Positions 12,272 to 23,269 of a stretch of DNA of 64,000 nucleotides are shown here, piece after piece. This DNA is from Uranotaenia lowii (taxonomy: Eukaryota; Arthropoda; Insecta; Diptera; Culicidae). The stretch's first letter is position 1. The number at the start of each line of letters is the position of its first letter. Below the pieces are notes generated by a model, which was not told the DNA's origin, searched no databases, and saw only the letters and a program-made list of their open reading frames with translations. The position numbers and the translations under genes were made by a program. The DNA lies in NCBI RefSeq assembly GCF_029784155.1, contig NC_073692.1, forward strand, positions 317,490,590 to 317,554,589. Reading direction: 5' to 3'.

Positions 12272-13496
12272 CGAATTTTCAGATTTTCAGATTCGTAAAA
12301 TTTTCCGATTCTCAGATTCTCAGATTCTAAAATTCTCAGATTCTCAGGTTATCAGATTCTCAGATTTTCAGATTCTCAGATGTTCAGATTCTCAAATTCT
12401 CAGATTTTAAGATTCTTAGATTGACAGATTCTTAGAATCTAAGGTTCTCAGGTTCTCTGATTATCAGATTGTCAGATTCTCAAATTCTAAGATTATCATA
12501 TTTTCTGATTATCTGATTCTCAGATTCTCAGATTCTCAGATTTTTAGATTCTCAGATTCTCAGATTCTCAGATTCTCAGGTGTTAGTATTCTCAGATTCC
12601 CAGATTTTCAGATTCTCAGATTCTTAGAATCTCAGATTTTCAGGTTTTAAGATTCTCATATTCTCAGTTTCTCAGTTTCTAAGGTTTTAAGATTCTCAGA
12701 CTCTCAGATTCTCAGATTATCAGATTCTCAGGTTCTCCGATTCTCAGACTCTCATAATTTCAGATTCTTAGATTCTCAGATTCTCAGGTAATCAGATTCT
12801 CAGATTCTCAGATTCTCAGATTTTGAGATTCCCAGATTCTTAGATTCTCAGAATCTCAGATTTTCAGATTCTCAGATTCTCAGATTCTCAGATTCTCAGG
12901 TTTAAAGATTCTCAGATTCTCAGATTTTCAGATTCTCAGTTTCTCAGATTCTCAGATTCTCAGATTTCAGGTTTAAAGATTCTCAGACTCTCAGAATCTC
13001 AGATTCATATTTTCAGATTCTCAGATTCTAAGATTCTCAGGTAATCAGATTCTCAGTTTCTCAGATTCTCAGATTCATACAATTTCAAATTCTCAGATTA
13101 TCCGATTCTAAGATTCTCAAATTCTCAGATTATCAGTTTTTCAAATTCTCGAATTTTCAGATTCTCACATTCTCAAATTCGCATATTTTCAGATGTTCAA
13201 AATCTCAGATTTTCAGATTCTCAGATTTCAGATACTCAGATTTTTAGATTCTCAGATTTTCATATTCTCATATTAACAAATTCTCAGATTTTCAGATTCT
13301 GAGATTTCAGATTCTCAAATTCACAGATTCTCAGATTCTCAGATTCGCAGATTCTCAGATTCTCTGATTCTCAGGTGTTACGATTCTCAGATTCTCAGAT
13401 TATCAGATTCTAAGATTCTCAGATTATCAGATTCTATGATTCTCAGGTTAAAAGATTCTTCGATTCTCAGATTGACAGATCCTCAGATTCTCAGAT
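12272..13496. repeat. Octamer satellite (CAGATTCT)n, block 1a
   Basis: The sequence is built on an 8-bp unit CAGATTCT (on the other strand AGAATCTG). Variants include CAGATTTT, CAGGTTCT, CAGTTTCT and TAGATTCT. Runs of three to five perfect units alternate with short indels that shift phase. Open frames over this block merely translate the repeat (Phe-Ser-Asp-Ser-Gln-Ile-Leu-Arg period) and are not genes. Confidence 0.95.
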
Positions 13497-13529
13497 TTGT
13501 TATATGGTTTTAGTCGCCGTAATTTGTAT
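13497..13529. other. 33-bp non-satellite flank left of the palindrome
   Basis: This short sequence lies between the satellite and the left palindrome arm. It has no counterpart on the right, where the arm abuts the satellite directly. It could be a remnant of the inserted element. Confidence 0.5.
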
Positions 13530-13992
13530 GATTATAATTTTAATGGCATGTGCGGCGGAATGAAAACTAGAGAGAATTTATTTTATAGAATTTGAAAGAA
13601 AGGTGGATAGACAGGCATTAGTGCGCCAATAGGAGAAAGCTTGATAGGTGTTGAAATTTTAGGCTAGAGGGCATGTTGATGAAAAGCCTATGGGTTGCTA
13701 CGTTTTTGCTCGTTTGAAGTGTGCGTAAAAACACGCTCTCAAACCATTGGGCTCGCTATACATGGGAATTCTCTTTCTGGGTTTCTCATGTATAGTTAGC
13801 TAATGCAGAGCAAAGGCGGGAGCAATTCATGGGAGCTTTTCATCAACATGCCCTCTAGCCTAAAATTTCAACACCTATCAAGCTTTCTCCTATTGGCGCA
13901 CTTATGCCTGTCTATCCACCTTTCTTTCAAATTCTATAAAATAAATTCTCTCTAGTTTTCATTCCGCCGCACATGCCATTAAAATTATAATC
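13530..13992. mobile_element. Near-perfect palindrome, 158-bp arms around a 147-bp spacer (foldback element or hairpin RNA locus)
   Basis: The left arm 13530-13687 and right arm 13835-13992 are reverse complements over 158 bp; I find one mismatch (13619). The spacer 13688-13834 contains a second inverted repeat, CTATACATGGGAA near 13758-13770 against the complementary TTCTCATGTATAG near 13784-13797. The whole could fold as a long hairpin topped by a smaller one. It interrupts the octamer satellite. No coding frame is seen. Likely a foldback-type non-autonomous transposon. If transcribed, the product would be a long double-stranded RNA suited to Dicer. Confidence 0.9.
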
Positions 13993-15400
13993 GATTCTCA
14001 GATTTTGAGATTCTCAGATTTGAGATCCTCGTATTAACAGATATTTTAATTCTCAGATTCTCAGATTTTCAGATTCTCAGATTCTCAGAACCTCAGATTC
14101 TAAGATTCTAAGATTTTCAGATTCTCAGATTCTAAGATTCTCACATATCTAGAGATCAGATTCTCAGATTCCGAGATTCTCAAATTCTCAGATTCTGAGA
14201 TTCTCATATTCTCAGATTCTCATATTCTCAGATACTCATATTCTCAGATTCTCATATTCTCAGATTCTCAGATTTTCAGATTCTCAGATTCTAAGATTCT
14301 GAGATTATCAGATGCTGAGATGCTCTGGTTTCCAGATTCTTAAATTCTCAGATTCTCAGATTCTCAGATTTTCAGATTTTCAGATTCTCAGATTCTCAGA
14401 ATCTAAGATTCTCAGATTCTCAAATTTTTAGATAATCAAATTTTTAAATAATCACATTTAAAATTAACAGATTCTCAGAATGTCAGATTCTCAAATTTTC
14501 AGATTCTCAAAGTATCAGATTCTCAGATTCTCAGAATCTCATATTTTTAGATTTTTAAATTCTCAGATTCTCAGATTCTAAGATTCTCAAATTTTCAGAT
14601 TCTCAGATTTTTAGATTCTCAGATTCTCAGATTGTCAGAATACCAGCAGATTCTCAGCTCCTCAGTTTCTTAGATCTCAGATTTTAAGATTTGAAGATTC
14701 TCAGATTTTTAGATTTTTAGATTCTCGTATTCTTAGATTCTCGGTTTCTAAGATTCTTTGATTCTCAGGTGTTAAGATTCTCAGATTCTCAGATTATCAG
14801 CGGATTCTCAGATCATCAAATTCTCAGATCTCAGATTTCACGATTCGTAGATTCTCAGATTTTTAGATTTTTAGATTCTCGTATTCTTAGATTCTCAGTT
14901 TCTCAGATTCTCAGGTTCTCAGATTCTCAGATTCTTAGATTCTTAGATTATCAGATTTTTAAAATCTTAAATTATCGAATTCTCTGATTCTCAGATTCTC
15001 AGATTCTCAAATTCTCTGATTCTCAGTTTCCCACATTCTCAGATTCTCAGATTCTTACATTCTCAGATTTCAGATTCTTCCATTTTCAAATTTTCAGATT
15101 CTGAGATTGACTTTCTCGGAAAACCGATTTTACTGAGTTTTAGAATCATCGACTTTCAGATTTTTAAGGCATTAGATATCAAGCTGCTCAATGGAGGGAT
15201 TCTTATTATGTCAACTGCTAAAATTCTCTAATTCTTAGTTTTACAATTCTAAGATTTTATTTATTTTTTCATTTTCCTATTCGTAGATTCTTAAATATTG
15301 ATTTTATTTGGATTTCATTTTTTCATGTTTTTGAAATATCAGATTCCCCAATGCTCAGATTCTCAAGTTCAAGATTTTTAGATTCTGCAGAAAAAGACAC
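13993..15400. repeat. Octamer satellite (CAGATTCT)n, block 1b
   Basis: This continues the 8-bp array immediately after the palindrome, so the array was one block before the insertion. It degrades from about 15110 onward, where only scattered CAGATT words remain. A 72-codon open frame at 14769-14987 is the repeat read through. Confidence 0.92.
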
Positions 15401-15465
15401 GTAAGTAAATGATTTAGTCTAAGGGAGTTTTAAAATAAAAACGTGACACAGACGCTAAACATGTA

Positions 15466-16411
15466 AGGAAGAATGGGTATACTTGATCCACTTTTCTTAT
15501 TTTCATCATGTTTTAAGGAAAATTTAGAAACTCGCCGTCTTTAGCATTTCCTGACAGCGTATAATTTCAATTTCATATGCTCCTAAAATAAGAAAGATAC
15601 ATGAACTCGCAGATGAACTAGAAGCATTTTCGTGAGACCAAAAAAATTGTGATATTTTTTAAGTTACAGGAGACTTGATCCTTTACTAAAGGAAACTTGA
15701 TCCCTTATTTTGCTCTGACTTTAGACAAAAATCTAATAAAATCCAAAGATGAAAGGTGCGTTGATTATTTCTCGACATATTAGTTCTCATTGCACAGTTT
15801 GTAAGTATCAGACAAAGAAAAATTTAATAGTTCGTCAATTACCCTGTAGTCAATGCATACCTTAAGGCGTAATTTTCTAGTTTTAAGATAAATACAGTGT
15901 TTTTAGTCCTATTTAACAGATAATTACTGGATAACCATTAGTTATTGGACAGATATTAGTAATTTCTTGATAACCAATCTTCACGTTCCATTCAGAAAAA
16001 AATATTCTTTAAGGACTCAAGGGATCAATTATACTCATAACATACATTTTGGAAAACTTTTTCATCAAAAAATTGAGAGTATACTATTGTTTCGAAAATT
16101 TTGAATGATGAAGTTCATATTATACTCCAACGATTAGCATTTTAGAATAAATATTTTTATTTTTATTTTTCATGTGAGAAACATTCAAAAGTGATAAAAA
16201 AAGATCTTCAAATCACATTTTGTTAAATTTTTCAAACAAAGTTCAATAACTCGAAAAACAAAATTTTTAAATTTTTTTTATACAGGAACATTGTTGTTTT
16301 GTTCTATTTGGCACATTTTTCTAGAAAAATTGATATTTGTAAGACATTCTTGTTTCGAGATATAGCAAAGGGATCAAGTATCCCCAGGGATCAAGTATCA
16401 TCATTCTCCCC
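15466..16411. mobile_element. TA-flanked inverted-repeat element, 'ACTTGATCC' family
   Basis: The left end AGGAAGAATGGGTATACTTGATCC-like sequence is mirrored, with differences, at the right end (GGATCAAGTATC ... ATTCTCCCC). Both flanks are TA (15464-15465; 16412-16413). Additional internal ACTTGATCC words occur near 15671 and 15690. At 946 bp and without a transposase it is non-autonomous. The end style resembles the GGGGAGA elements. Confidence 0.75.
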
Positions 16412-16559
16412 TATAATGTACTTCTTTTCACATTTAAAATGAAAATCATTACAATCGATGCTTACACATAAAGAATATGTCTAGCTTTCTCTCATAGCTA
16501 TTTTCAATTAAAAAAGTGCATATTTTTCCATTTCCTTCTCAAGATTTTGTATTCTTTCG
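16412..16559. other. AT-rich sequence
   Basis: Nothing recognised. Confidence 0.5.
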
Positions 16560-17790
16560 ATTAGTTATTGAACCTTCTTCCTGGAAGAAGCATCTGAAAC
16601 GCCAGTTGAATTTGAACCAAATATGCTCTCTTGAGTGGTTAACAATCTTTGACGTCCCGAGAGCATCGAGATCATAGCTCATTCCTACTTACAGGTATCT
16701 ACAGACGTGTAAGTAATATGTATTTACCACACAAGATGCAAACCAGAAGTGTAAGGTGGGAAAGTTGTTCCCAACCACTTTTCCATTCCTGGAAGACGAA
16801 ATTTACAAACGAAAAGGCATCATACAATCCGACTTTGTGCTCGAGCTGACTGAAAAGATGTTAGAGTAGCCCCAGGGATTTATTTTCCATATTTCGAAGC
16901 GAAATGGAAGAAATGAATGCCGCTGCTATTGTAAAAACTCCACAAAGGAGATCGTGAATGGTGTATGAGGTTCCCTCACTTCTTTTTGATAGAAGGGAAG
17001 ATGAAAATTTACATTGACATTTCTGTAATTTGATGTTGAGTGGGGAAGCTGTTATTATTGAACGAAATGTTTAATATAATTTTTTTCAATTTTTTTTAAG
17101 AATCACCCATTTTGATAAGGTGCTAATTCTATGTAAGACATTGAAAAACCAATATAACGTTGACAATTTTAGCTTGCATAAGACTGATCCAGTAAAATTT
17201 TGCAAAACTTCTTAAAGTTCATGTCTTGCTAGCAGTCCAACGTCATCGAGATAGTTTTTCCCCAATCGTTTAATCAACCCAACCTGAAGTTCAGCTGAAT
17301 TGCAGAATGGGTTCGCCGATCCAGAACGGAAACTTTTCTCCGATTTGATTGAGTCTTATTTGAGTTTTGATGGCTCCGTTTGCTGAGACATCGGGAAAAA
17401 AGTGGATTGAGAAGCAAAAAAAAGTTCACCGAACGAACTGAACTGAATCATTCCTCTTACCTTACACCTCGAAGTCAGTTTGCCTCCAGATCGATTTGCC
17501 ATCAGCTGGACCATTGAATTTGGAAACAAAGTTCTGACTTGTAGCAGCAGCAGCAAACTAACTGCTACTAGCTAGGTATCAACTAAAAGTAGCAGCAAAA
17601 GTCGCAAGAATTGATGTTTTGCTCCCAAATCGAGCGTGAATGAAAGTCTGGAACTGACGAGTGGAATGTCTTGTTCCCCTTCTTATTTTTTTTTATCAAG
17701 ATTTTTTCTTTCTCAGAATGGTTGCAAAAGTCACATCTTGTCGAGTTTCTAGGATGAAGAGAGCCGGATTTTGGCTGTAAATCTCACAAG
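16560..17790. other. Complex, GC-richer island; possible single-copy regulatory DNA
   Basis: This region lacks terminal repeats or tandem structure and has balanced composition for much of its length (16560-17000 and 17250-17650). It includes an AGCAGCAGCAGC run near 17542-17553 and a nearby AGTAGCAGCAA word at 17589. The two 66-codon open frames (16649-16849 plus; 17356-17556 minus) have no domain. It may hold enhancers or non-coding exons; there is no direct proof. Confidence 0.3.
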
Positions 17791-18119
17791 TGCAGGTGGA
17801 ATGTTCAAATTTGGCAAACTGTTTTATTCGCATTTAATAAAATAATGAACTTTTCAATGCTATTAAAAAGTTTCTGTTGAGATTGTTGGAGACAGGTTTT
17901 TCGGTCTGGAAATGATTGATGCAACGAAGTTGTAAAGACGTTGTTTGAAATAAATCAAAGATGTCAATTTGTGGAACTTTTTTTTAGAAAGTTATAAAAA
18001 TGATTCGCGAGATTATATATAGTCTACAATTCGAAAAAAAATCCTCAGTGTTTTAAATTGTTATTCAATTATGTACATAGAAACTTTAGCTCGATGACAT
18101 TTAAATGCACAAAATATCA
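17791..18119. other. AT-rich sequence left of the hAT element
   Basis: Nothing recognised. Confidence 0.5.
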
Positions 18120-18127
18120 ACTGTAAC
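18120..18127. repeat. 8-bp target site duplication, left copy (ACTGTAAC)
   Basis: It is identical to 22562-22569, directly outside the inverted ends of the hAT element. An 8-bp duplication is the hallmark of hAT insertion. Confidence 0.9.
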
Positions 18128-19276
18128 CAGGCGCGGTCCTATGGGGGGGGGGTGATCACCCCCCCCACCAAGCGGCAAAAAACCGTCAAAAATACCCGCG
18201 AAAGCTCGAATTTCAATTAAAAAAATGGAACTTTTCTTAGTAGATGTGCTTTAAAATTTTCAAAATTTTCTACTCCGTGGGAGTGTTTATTTATCAAAAA
18301 AGTTAATTTACCACTTTGAAAAAGACTTAATATTGAAAAAAAGTCGGTTCACCAAACTCAAGCAACCGAACTTGCGATTCCTTGGACTAAATTATACCAA
18401 ATAACTTTTGTTGAAAAGTAACTCAACAAAAGTGTGTTGTTGAGTGTTGATTTTGAATTTGCTATTAATGAAATGTAGGGACAACTTTTTTTAAATTGTA
18501 TGCCCCATATGCCATAATTAACACGAGCAAATCGTAATAAATTTTATATATACTTCAAATTAAGAGCTTCTTAATTCTTGATTTTGTTTTGAATTTTAAT
18601 GAAATGACAGCTTATAAAAAGTCATATAGGGGGGTGAATACGGTTATAACACGGTTATAATACTGTGATTTTCAATTTTCTGTATTTTTAGAAATTTCTA
18701 CCATGTTTAATGGATCAACAGATCTTGGTCGTTCTTAGAAGTAAAAACCTTTGGCCTTCAAGTGTTAAATTGCTTTTATTGTAAGAAATTTAAATTTTAG
18801 TCAAATCATCCAAAGGAGTGATCAGTTAACTATTTTCTAGTAGATGTTTAAGAAACGTATGACTTCAATTTACCGTCTTACTTTCTAATCTTTCTTTTTG
18901 CCTTTAAGTCACCCATATTTCACTAAACAAATTCAATCGAAATAAACAACAAGAATTGATGCGGCATTAAATTCATTATTGATAAAGTTTTGAGCAGCGA
19001 AAAGATTCCCATTAAGATTTTTTTTTATGTTTCAAAATATTTTTTAAATTGAAGGAAAATTATTAATTCAGAATCAGGAAAAACCATTCTAATAAAACTT
19101 TACTTTAAGAACAAAAAAATTATAAATATCTGAAATTTAAAAATAAATTTGAATTCAAAATTCTGTTTTTGTTTTAATCTTTTGTTTTTCAGCTGGTTTA
19201 TTGAGAATTTTTAATGTCTAATGCTAACCTCATTTTAAAATCTAAAGTAGTGCTATTTTTACTTACGTTTACACTA

Positions 19277-19754
19277 AGGTTGCCAGAATGTTTTCAGCAC
19301 GTACCCGGGCCGGACAATCCGGGCTATTTTCATCTAAAAACCTGGCGAAATCCGGGCATTTGATTCCAAAATGTTGACCAAAAATCCGAGCAAAATCCAG
19401 ACAAATTTGTTTCAAATCCAGGAATTACTCAACACAAATCAAGTTAAAAAACAGGTTAAAATTTTTTTTTCCTCAGCAGTTTTTCGCAATTCGTTTTTAC
19501 GCTTTCCAAAAAACTTCTCATGGTTATTTTTATTAAACTTGTTCAAAAAATTTCGTTTTTGACGCATAAATAAGAAATATTAACAACAAAATTAATTTTT
19601 TTTTGTTTGTTTTGGCAAATAAAGTGAATAAATACGGGCGAAATCCGGGCCTTTTAACTCAAAACCGGGCAACCGGGCCGGGCCGGACTTTTGTCAAATT
19701 TTGTGTTAAATATTCGGGCAAACCCGGATAAAACCGGGCAATCTGGCAACCTTA
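19277..19754. mobile_element. Inverted-repeat element, AGGTTGCCAG family, copy 2 (nested in the hAT)
   Basis: The ends ACTAAGGTTGCCAGA and TCTGGCAACCTTAGT are perfectly inverted over 15 bp, compatible with a TA target duplication. The interior repeats CCGGGCCGGAC and AAATCCGGGCATTTGATT words shared with copies 1 and 3. It lies inside the hAT, so it arrived later or was carried by it. A 63-codon open frame (19371-19562) is not credible. Confidence 0.85.
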
Positions 19755-21108
19755 GTTTACACGGAATTCATGACTTATTGCGAAACAAGAATTCGAGTTC
19801 TGAATCACAGTAAGGATTCTCTTTCGCGAGGTTTTTTCACCCTCAATTTTCCACCATTCAAATATGAATTATAAACTTAAATTTAATAACCGATATTATG
19901 AAATTCAATAACAAAAATTTAAATTTCAGATCTGGTTTTATTTAATTCTGATTGAAATGTATCATATCAAACATTCATACAATAGATGACCATGGAAAGA
20001 TACAAGTACTAAGTAAAAAAATCTTCTAAAGAGATTTCAGCAACAATAAATAAAAAAAAGAGCGTTCATATGAGTTTTTAGATAAAAAAAAAGGAACAAA
20101 AAGTTTTTATAAAAGCTGTTTCAATATGAAGAAACTGGTTTTGATAATAAAGATTCAAATTCATCTCCAGAACCCAAAATCTGCATTCAAAACTATAACA
20201 CAAGGATAAATATTCACATTTTCCGAGGTGCAAAGAATTTGAAAACTGATTTCGACTAATTTAGGAGCACTAAATACAAATTTGTATTTTTTTTTTATCA
20301 GCTCCTGTTTCCGGTATAAATTTTAAAATTACAAGATTTATTGAAAAAATTTGTGCGCCTTTTAGCAAAAGTGTAAAATATCAAAATGATCAAGAAAAAA
20401 AGGTTTTAACTTAATGATCAATTTTCATGAAGACTGTGAGTAATTAACCATGAGAAAAAATTATAGAAGTAAATACCTTTCCTGATTTTGTAAAATACGA
20501 AGATTACCTAGATGTAATCTGTATTGTTTTTTTGGGAATTTGTTAATTTTTGTATTCTTCCATCTGATCTGTAACGTTGAATAAATAAAGGGTAATGGAA
20601 AGATATTAGATACATATTTTTTATTGTTCATGTAGGTTAGTTACTTCACCAATAATTAGCAAAAAATATGACAAAAAAATCGAGTTTGAGACTCAATAAT
20701 CTTCCAAAATCAGATTGTTTCGGTTTTATTTTTCCCTTGTGAATTAAAACTCCTCTTATCATTCCACTATTTTTTCGGCAACAAGGTAATCTATCATGCT
20801 AAAATGTCAGAAAATCTTTCAGTGATTTTTAACCAACACACATTTTAAGACCTACAACAATTATGTCACCGATACTGCTTTCAGCTTATCTACACAATAA
20901 TATTTAAATTTGAAGTTAAAATTTAGCTTAAGGATTGATATTCTAAATCTGAAAGCTTGGCTTTTTCAATGGCAAATCATTTAGACTCTTCACTAATGAA
21001 AAGTATTAACACTCAGAATTAACCCTGTATTTCATTGTTTTTTTTTCATTCCAAATTATTTAAAAAATTGAGCATTATGTGAAGGTACCTTCATCAACAA
21101 TAAAGAAG

Positions 21109-21940
21109 ATTAATCACTTTCTTATAATTTATTTGTAAAAAGAAGAAAAGTATTCCATTTCTACTTAAGTTTGATGGGGATAAAAATCATAATTTACCGG
21201 TTGTGCTTTTAAAAATTAACCACTTGAAAGGAATCAAAGTGGGGCGTTATAGAGCGACTTCAAAAAAATACCTTGCTGTTTGCTTAATGATGGGACTGTG
21301 TTGGGAAGAAAAAAAGGTGAAGTTTTGAAACAAAGTGAAGAAAATAAGAGTTAAAGGAATCAACTGCATGATTATAGAAAAAAAAATAAGCGGATTGTTA
21401 TCAGCTTAATCAGAATTTTTTTGTTCGAATAAGCAAGCGCTGATGATTGACAACAGTTACTGAATAAGGTCGGTTATACTGAATAAGGTCGGTTACAGAT
21501 AAAGGTAAGCTTAGGGTGTCTTGAGGTAAGTTGGGTATAAAGGTAAGATTATTCTGTTGTATAACTACTTCATTTATTGATTATATTGTATAAGAACGTT
21601 CAACCAGTTGCCAGCTGGGCAGGTATCTACACGCATGCGGAATACCTGTCGTAGATTCATAACACTGAGAATGTTATGAATTTTATACGGTTGCGAAAAT
21701 GTTTGCTCGTTCTACAAATAAGACATACACATACACGAAATACATTCATTACATGACAGTTCACACGAAGCCATGGTGTCGGGTATGTGGTAATTTGCAT
21801 TGAAGATTGGCCGAACTTATAATCTAAAGAATGCAATTTAGCGCATACGTTGGCGAAACTGCGGTGAATACGTGCACCCATGGTGGATTATCTACATACA
21901 TACATACATACATTAATCACTTTCTTATAATATATTTGTT
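21109..21940. repeat. 28-bp direct repeats bracketing a ~775-bp segment in the hAT
   Basis: The word TTAATCACTTTCTTATAAT followed by TTATTTGT (21110-21137) recurs at 21913-21940 with one mismatch. Between them is a segment of different texture: a 19-bp tandem duplication (ACTGAATAAGGTCGGTTA at 21459 and 21478), a GC-richer part at 21600-21890, and an (ATAC)n run at 21894-21912. It suggests an insertion that duplicated its target, or an internal duplication. Confidence 0.55.
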
Positions 21941-22561
21941 GTAGTTCAGTTAAAATTGAAAATTATGAATGATAACTTTAAATTCAAGAGCAAATCAATT
22001 AAATTAGTTCCCAGAAGCTTCATATTCAGAAACTGATTTATATAATCGGTTTTTTTCCTTAATTTATATTAAAGTGTTGATTTTATATACTGTGCTTTCA
22101 AATTTGAAAATAATAGGTAATACTTTAAGAGCTCTTAAAGCGACAATTTTGAAATACCAGATGTACCTACACATTAAAAATAAATTATCAACATTTTTTC
22201 GCAGTGGATATTAGAGATTTGCTGGTTGTTATAAAAAGGATGTGTAAGTTGTGTAGAAGGATATTAGAATGAGTATATAGAGAAACTTTGATAAAGTTTT
22301 AATTATTCATATCTTGTTTCATACTTTTTTAAATACATGTTGTTCAGTGAAATTCATGGGGGAAGGAGGAGCAGTGTCCCGCTTATATTGTAGACTCATT
22401 TGCAACTAACTATGCCCCCCCCCCCGTAACCCCTCCCCCTCCTTTCGCTCACTCAAATGATTGTTTTTTTCACCAGATATTAACGTACCTTTATATTGAC
22501 TGATTTCTGAAAATTGGAAAATCACCCCCCCCCCCAAGAGCCAGCTCTAGAACCGCCCCTG

Positions 22562-22569
22562 ACTGTAAC
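22562..22569. repeat. 8-bp target site duplication, right copy (ACTGTAAC)
   Basis: Matches 18120-18127 exactly. Confidence 0.9.
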
Positions 22570-22631
22570 ACAGCTTCTAAATCAGCAATAACTCATCTTT
22601 TACAGCATTTAATCGAATGCATATCTTCTTT

Positions 22632-22825
22632 GCCGCCAACCATGGCCTAGAGGATAGCGTTTAGGTCTTCTCATCCAAAGGTCATGAGACCGAGTCTCGG
22701 TCACGGCATACATAGTACTCGTTCTATAGGCTGGTGGTATCCTAGAAAGGTGTACGCTTTGCGTTAGTAGAATTAAGACCTCTTCGAAGAAGTATGAAGT
22801 TTGTTTAAGATCTTATTTGTGTGTG
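22632..22825 (+). mobile_element. tRNA-headed SINE-like copy
   Basis: TGGCCTAGAGGATAGCG (22643-22659) is a good pol III box A match, and GACCGAGTCTCGGTCA about 40 bp downstream is a degenerate box B (GGTTCGAATCC class). A non-tRNA body follows, ending near AGATCTTATTTGTGTGTG. Structure head-body-tail fits a SINE; no target duplication was identified. A degenerate tRNA pseudogene is the alternative. Confidence 0.55.
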
Positions 22826-23269
22826 TTCGTTTAAAAAAAATACATTCAATGGTTTGAATTTCATACTTTACAAAATTGAATGGAAACTCAGCTTTTGAAA
22901 CGGTTTTCTGTGAACATATAAATCCCTTGCCCTTGATAGACAACTTCGTCATCAGAACAGTTTTAATAAATTTGTTTTGAACAAATTATTGAAGGGATGT
23001 TTGTTCCACAATCCACAATGACGACAGAAAATCTTAAAATGGTCAAATTCACTAAAAAATATCGTCAATTTGATTTTCTCAAAAAATATATTTAAATATA
23101 CATATAACGCGCTACGAAAAATGTTGTAGCTACCGGGCTTTAAATAATTTGGGAGATTTTTAAAGAGAAAAAATTCAACAGAAGAATCCTATATGCCCAA
23201 ATTTATCATTTTAATGAGATTAAATTTAACAAAGCAAGATTAAAAGATAAGAGTTATTAATTAATTCGA
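22826..23269. other. AT-rich non-coding sequence
   Basis: Nothing recognised. Confidence 0.5.

Larger units (their letters stand above)
18128..22561. mobile_element. hAT-superfamily element, 4.4 kb, transposase lost
   Basis: The element begins CAGGCGCGGTCCTA and ends with the complement of CAGGGGCGGTTCTAGAG. Both ends are followed inward by G- or C-runs, and both are flanked by the identical octamer ACTGTAAC. Ends of the form CAGGGGCGG plus an 8-bp duplication define hAT. Interior open frames stay below 75 codons and none resembles an hAT transposase, so this is a non-autonomous or decayed copy. At 18146-18169 the G-run, TGATCA and C-run form a perfect palindrome. The body is AT-rich and contains a later insertion at 19277-19754. 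Confidence 0.9.

Noticed and set aside
12225..12410. Open frame with a regular Phe-Ser-Asp-Ser-Gln-Ile-Leu period (also at 14769-14987 and 24378-24605)
   Set aside because: It is the octamer satellite translated; an 8-bp repeat gives a 24-bp, 8-codon period. Not a repeat protein gene.
12272..15400. Heat-shock elements in the AGAATCTG repeat
   Set aside because: GAA words recur every 8 bp in one direction; heat-shock elements need alternating inverted GAA blocks at 5-bp steps.
16560..16860. Protein-coding exon
   Set aside because: The 66-codon frame has no domain, and no flanking splice sites in frame were convincing.
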